Part shown: positions 5,168 through 6,108 of the stretch, piece after piece | How positions within the stretch are numbered: position 1 is the first letter of the stretch | Layout of the letters: the number at the start of each line of letters is the position of its first letter | Assembly (NCBI GenBank): GCA_029856425.1 | Contig: JAHQWZ010000119.1 | Location: 1-6,108 of the forward strand | Direction: 5' to 3' | DNA: 6,108 bases | From: Candidatus Thorarchaeota archaeon | GTDB lineage: Archaea; Asgardarchaeota; Thorarchaeia; Thorarchaeales; Thorarchaeaceae | Notes under the pieces: generated by a model | Seen by the model: only the letters and a program-made list of their open reading frames with translations | The model's database searches: none | What the model was told of the DNA's origin: nothing | Made by a program: the position numbers and the translations under genes

Positions 5168-6108
5168 ATGGTCAAAGAAATCATAATCATGCAAGAAGGT
5201 GGAATCCCTCTATTCCACTATCATGTGAGTGGAGAGAAGAAGCTTGACGAGCTTGTGTCAGCATTTCTATCTGCTTTTGGCGCAATGGCGCAAGAAGGCG
5301 GCAAAGAACGAATCACGGTAATGGCATTTGCTACAGACAAGTTTGTATGGGTGGAGAAGGGCGACCTATTGTTCATTGCTTTTGTATCCCAACATGATAG
5401 TGAGGATATCTATAGAGTTATTCTACAGGACTTAGCGAGTAAATTTGTCAGCCAATATTATTCTGAATTGGTCAAAGAATATGTCAGTCCAAGGCAATTC
5501 CTTCAGTTTGTTGATACTGTAGAGCTCACATTGCATAAGTTTAGTGGAATACCTGGCTTGGCAAGGCGTTACCGAACTGCAGTATTGCCATCCAATGAAC
5601 TCAGCAAATTGAAAGACTCTCTAGACCGGGTGGAGCAGAACCCAAGCATCTTCAGAGGCGCATTTGTAACAGATGATTGCTATATTGTATTATCAAATCT
5701 AAGAGCCTACGAGTTGGAGGACGTCCTTGATTTCACAGAGTCCTTTTTCATAAAGAGAGAGAAGCCTAAAAAGGTCACAGCAGTCACTCATCCCGGACTT
5801 GAGCGGAATACCTCGTTCTTCCTTCTTCGGGTTCCAGAGAAGGGAGTCTGTGCATATGTTGTGAAACCAGATGAAACCAATTCTGTCCTGTACAATGCCA
5901 CTAGAGAATTTCTAGAGCTTGTGAAGACCACCGATATGGAGCAAGCGAAGAAAGCAAAGCCAAGCCGTCGAGAATCGCCAATAGCATTCTATGGATATGA
6001 TGTTGCTGTACCAACCAAATCCATCCCTGAGATTCTTGCATCAATGCGGCCAATCTTCTCAGAAATGTCAGAAAGGGTGCAGTCTAGAATACGAACCGTT
6101 CTTGGCTA
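5168..6108 (+). CDS. Multi-longin-like protein, paralogue of the preceding gene's N-terminus (3' end missing)
   Basis: The frame is open for 313 codons from ATG at 5168 to the window edge, and the stop is outside. Residues 1-120 are a longin-like domain: strand KEIIIMQ, GGIPLFHY (11-18), helix KLDELVSAFLSAFGAMA (25-41), strands ITVMAFATDKFVWVEKG and LLFIAFVS (67-74), helix DIYRVILQDLASKF (80-93). A second alpha-beta unit follows (about 158-255): strand IFRGAFVTDDCYIVLSN (161-177), helix YELEDVLDFTESFFI, strands TSFFLLRV and GVCAYVVKP (226-234), helix NSVLYNATREFLELV. After a charged linker (257-270) a further segment begins (PIAFYGYDVAVPTKS). Repeated longin-like units recall eukaryotic MON1/CCZ1-type Rab exchange factors, but that is inference from pattern alone. 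It lies 75 bases after its paralogue and the two are probably co-transcribed. No membrane segment is seen. Confidence 0.85.
   Translation, partial: MVKEIIIMQEGGIPLFHYHVSGEKKLDELVSAFLSAFGAMAQEGGKERITVMAFATDKFVWVEKGDLLFIAFVSQHDSEDIYRVILQDLASKFVSQYYSELVKEYVSPRQFLQFVDTVELTLHKFSGIPGLARRYRTAVLPSNELSKLKDSLDRVEQNPSIFRGAFVTDDCYIVLSNLRAYELEDVLDFTESFFIKREKPKKVTAVTHPGLERNTSFFLLRVPEKGVCAYVVKPDETNSVLYNATREFLELVKTTDMEQAKKAKPSRRESPIAFYGYDVAVPTKSIPEILASMRPIFSEMSERVQSRIRTVLG

Noticed and set aside
5047..5247. Plus-strand open frame of 66 codons spanning the gap between the two longin genes
   Set aside because: It overlaps the end of one real gene and the start of another, both with strong support, and its Arg/His-rich, low-hydrophobicity product looks like an out-of-frame translation.

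Overview
The window looks archaeal, most likely an Asgard archaeon, with Thorarchaeota or a relative as my best guess. The clues are an F420-dependent methylene-H4MPT dehydrogenase, three proteins with N-terminal longin/roadblock-type domains (a fold Asgard genomes are rich in), a secreted Ig-like protein of the kind common in those genomes, and archaeal-style TATA elements. This placement rests on recalled family patterns; no database was searched. Six protein genes are visible and no RNA gene, IS element or CRISPR array was found.

Layout. At 1-362 (minus) lies the 5' part of a secreted protein with a signal peptide and an Ig-like domain. A 189-base divergent spacer holds a TATA-like element and a 13-bp palindrome. 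At 552-1487 (plus) is a longin-like domain followed by a winged helix and three zinc ribbons. At 1567-2433 (plus) is mtd. At 2436-4052 (minus) is a 12-helix MFS-type membrane protein with a cytoplasmic tail ending in a helix-hairpin-helix domain; its stop codon is two bases from the mtd stop, end to end. A 137-base divergent spacer holds a perfect 17-bp palindrome. At 4190-5092 (plus) is a longin-like domain plus two winged-helix segments. At 5168-6108 (plus, cut by the window end) is a paralogue of its N-terminal domain followed by what looks like at least one more longin-like module.

How the genes fit together. Only mtd has a firm biochemical role: the methylene/methenyl-H4MPT step of the archaeal methyl branch of the Wood-Ljungdahl pathway, using F420. 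The longin-type proteins belong to the fold used elsewhere as a platform for small GTPases; here two of them are joined to nucleic-acid-binding-like modules (winged helices, zinc ribbons). The tandem pair at 4190-6108 is the best candidate for an undescribed system, because two neighbouring genes share a closely related longin domain but carry different C-terminal halves, and the second has a multi-longin layout reminiscent of eukaryotic MON1/CCZ1-type proteins. That resemblance is a hypothesis only.
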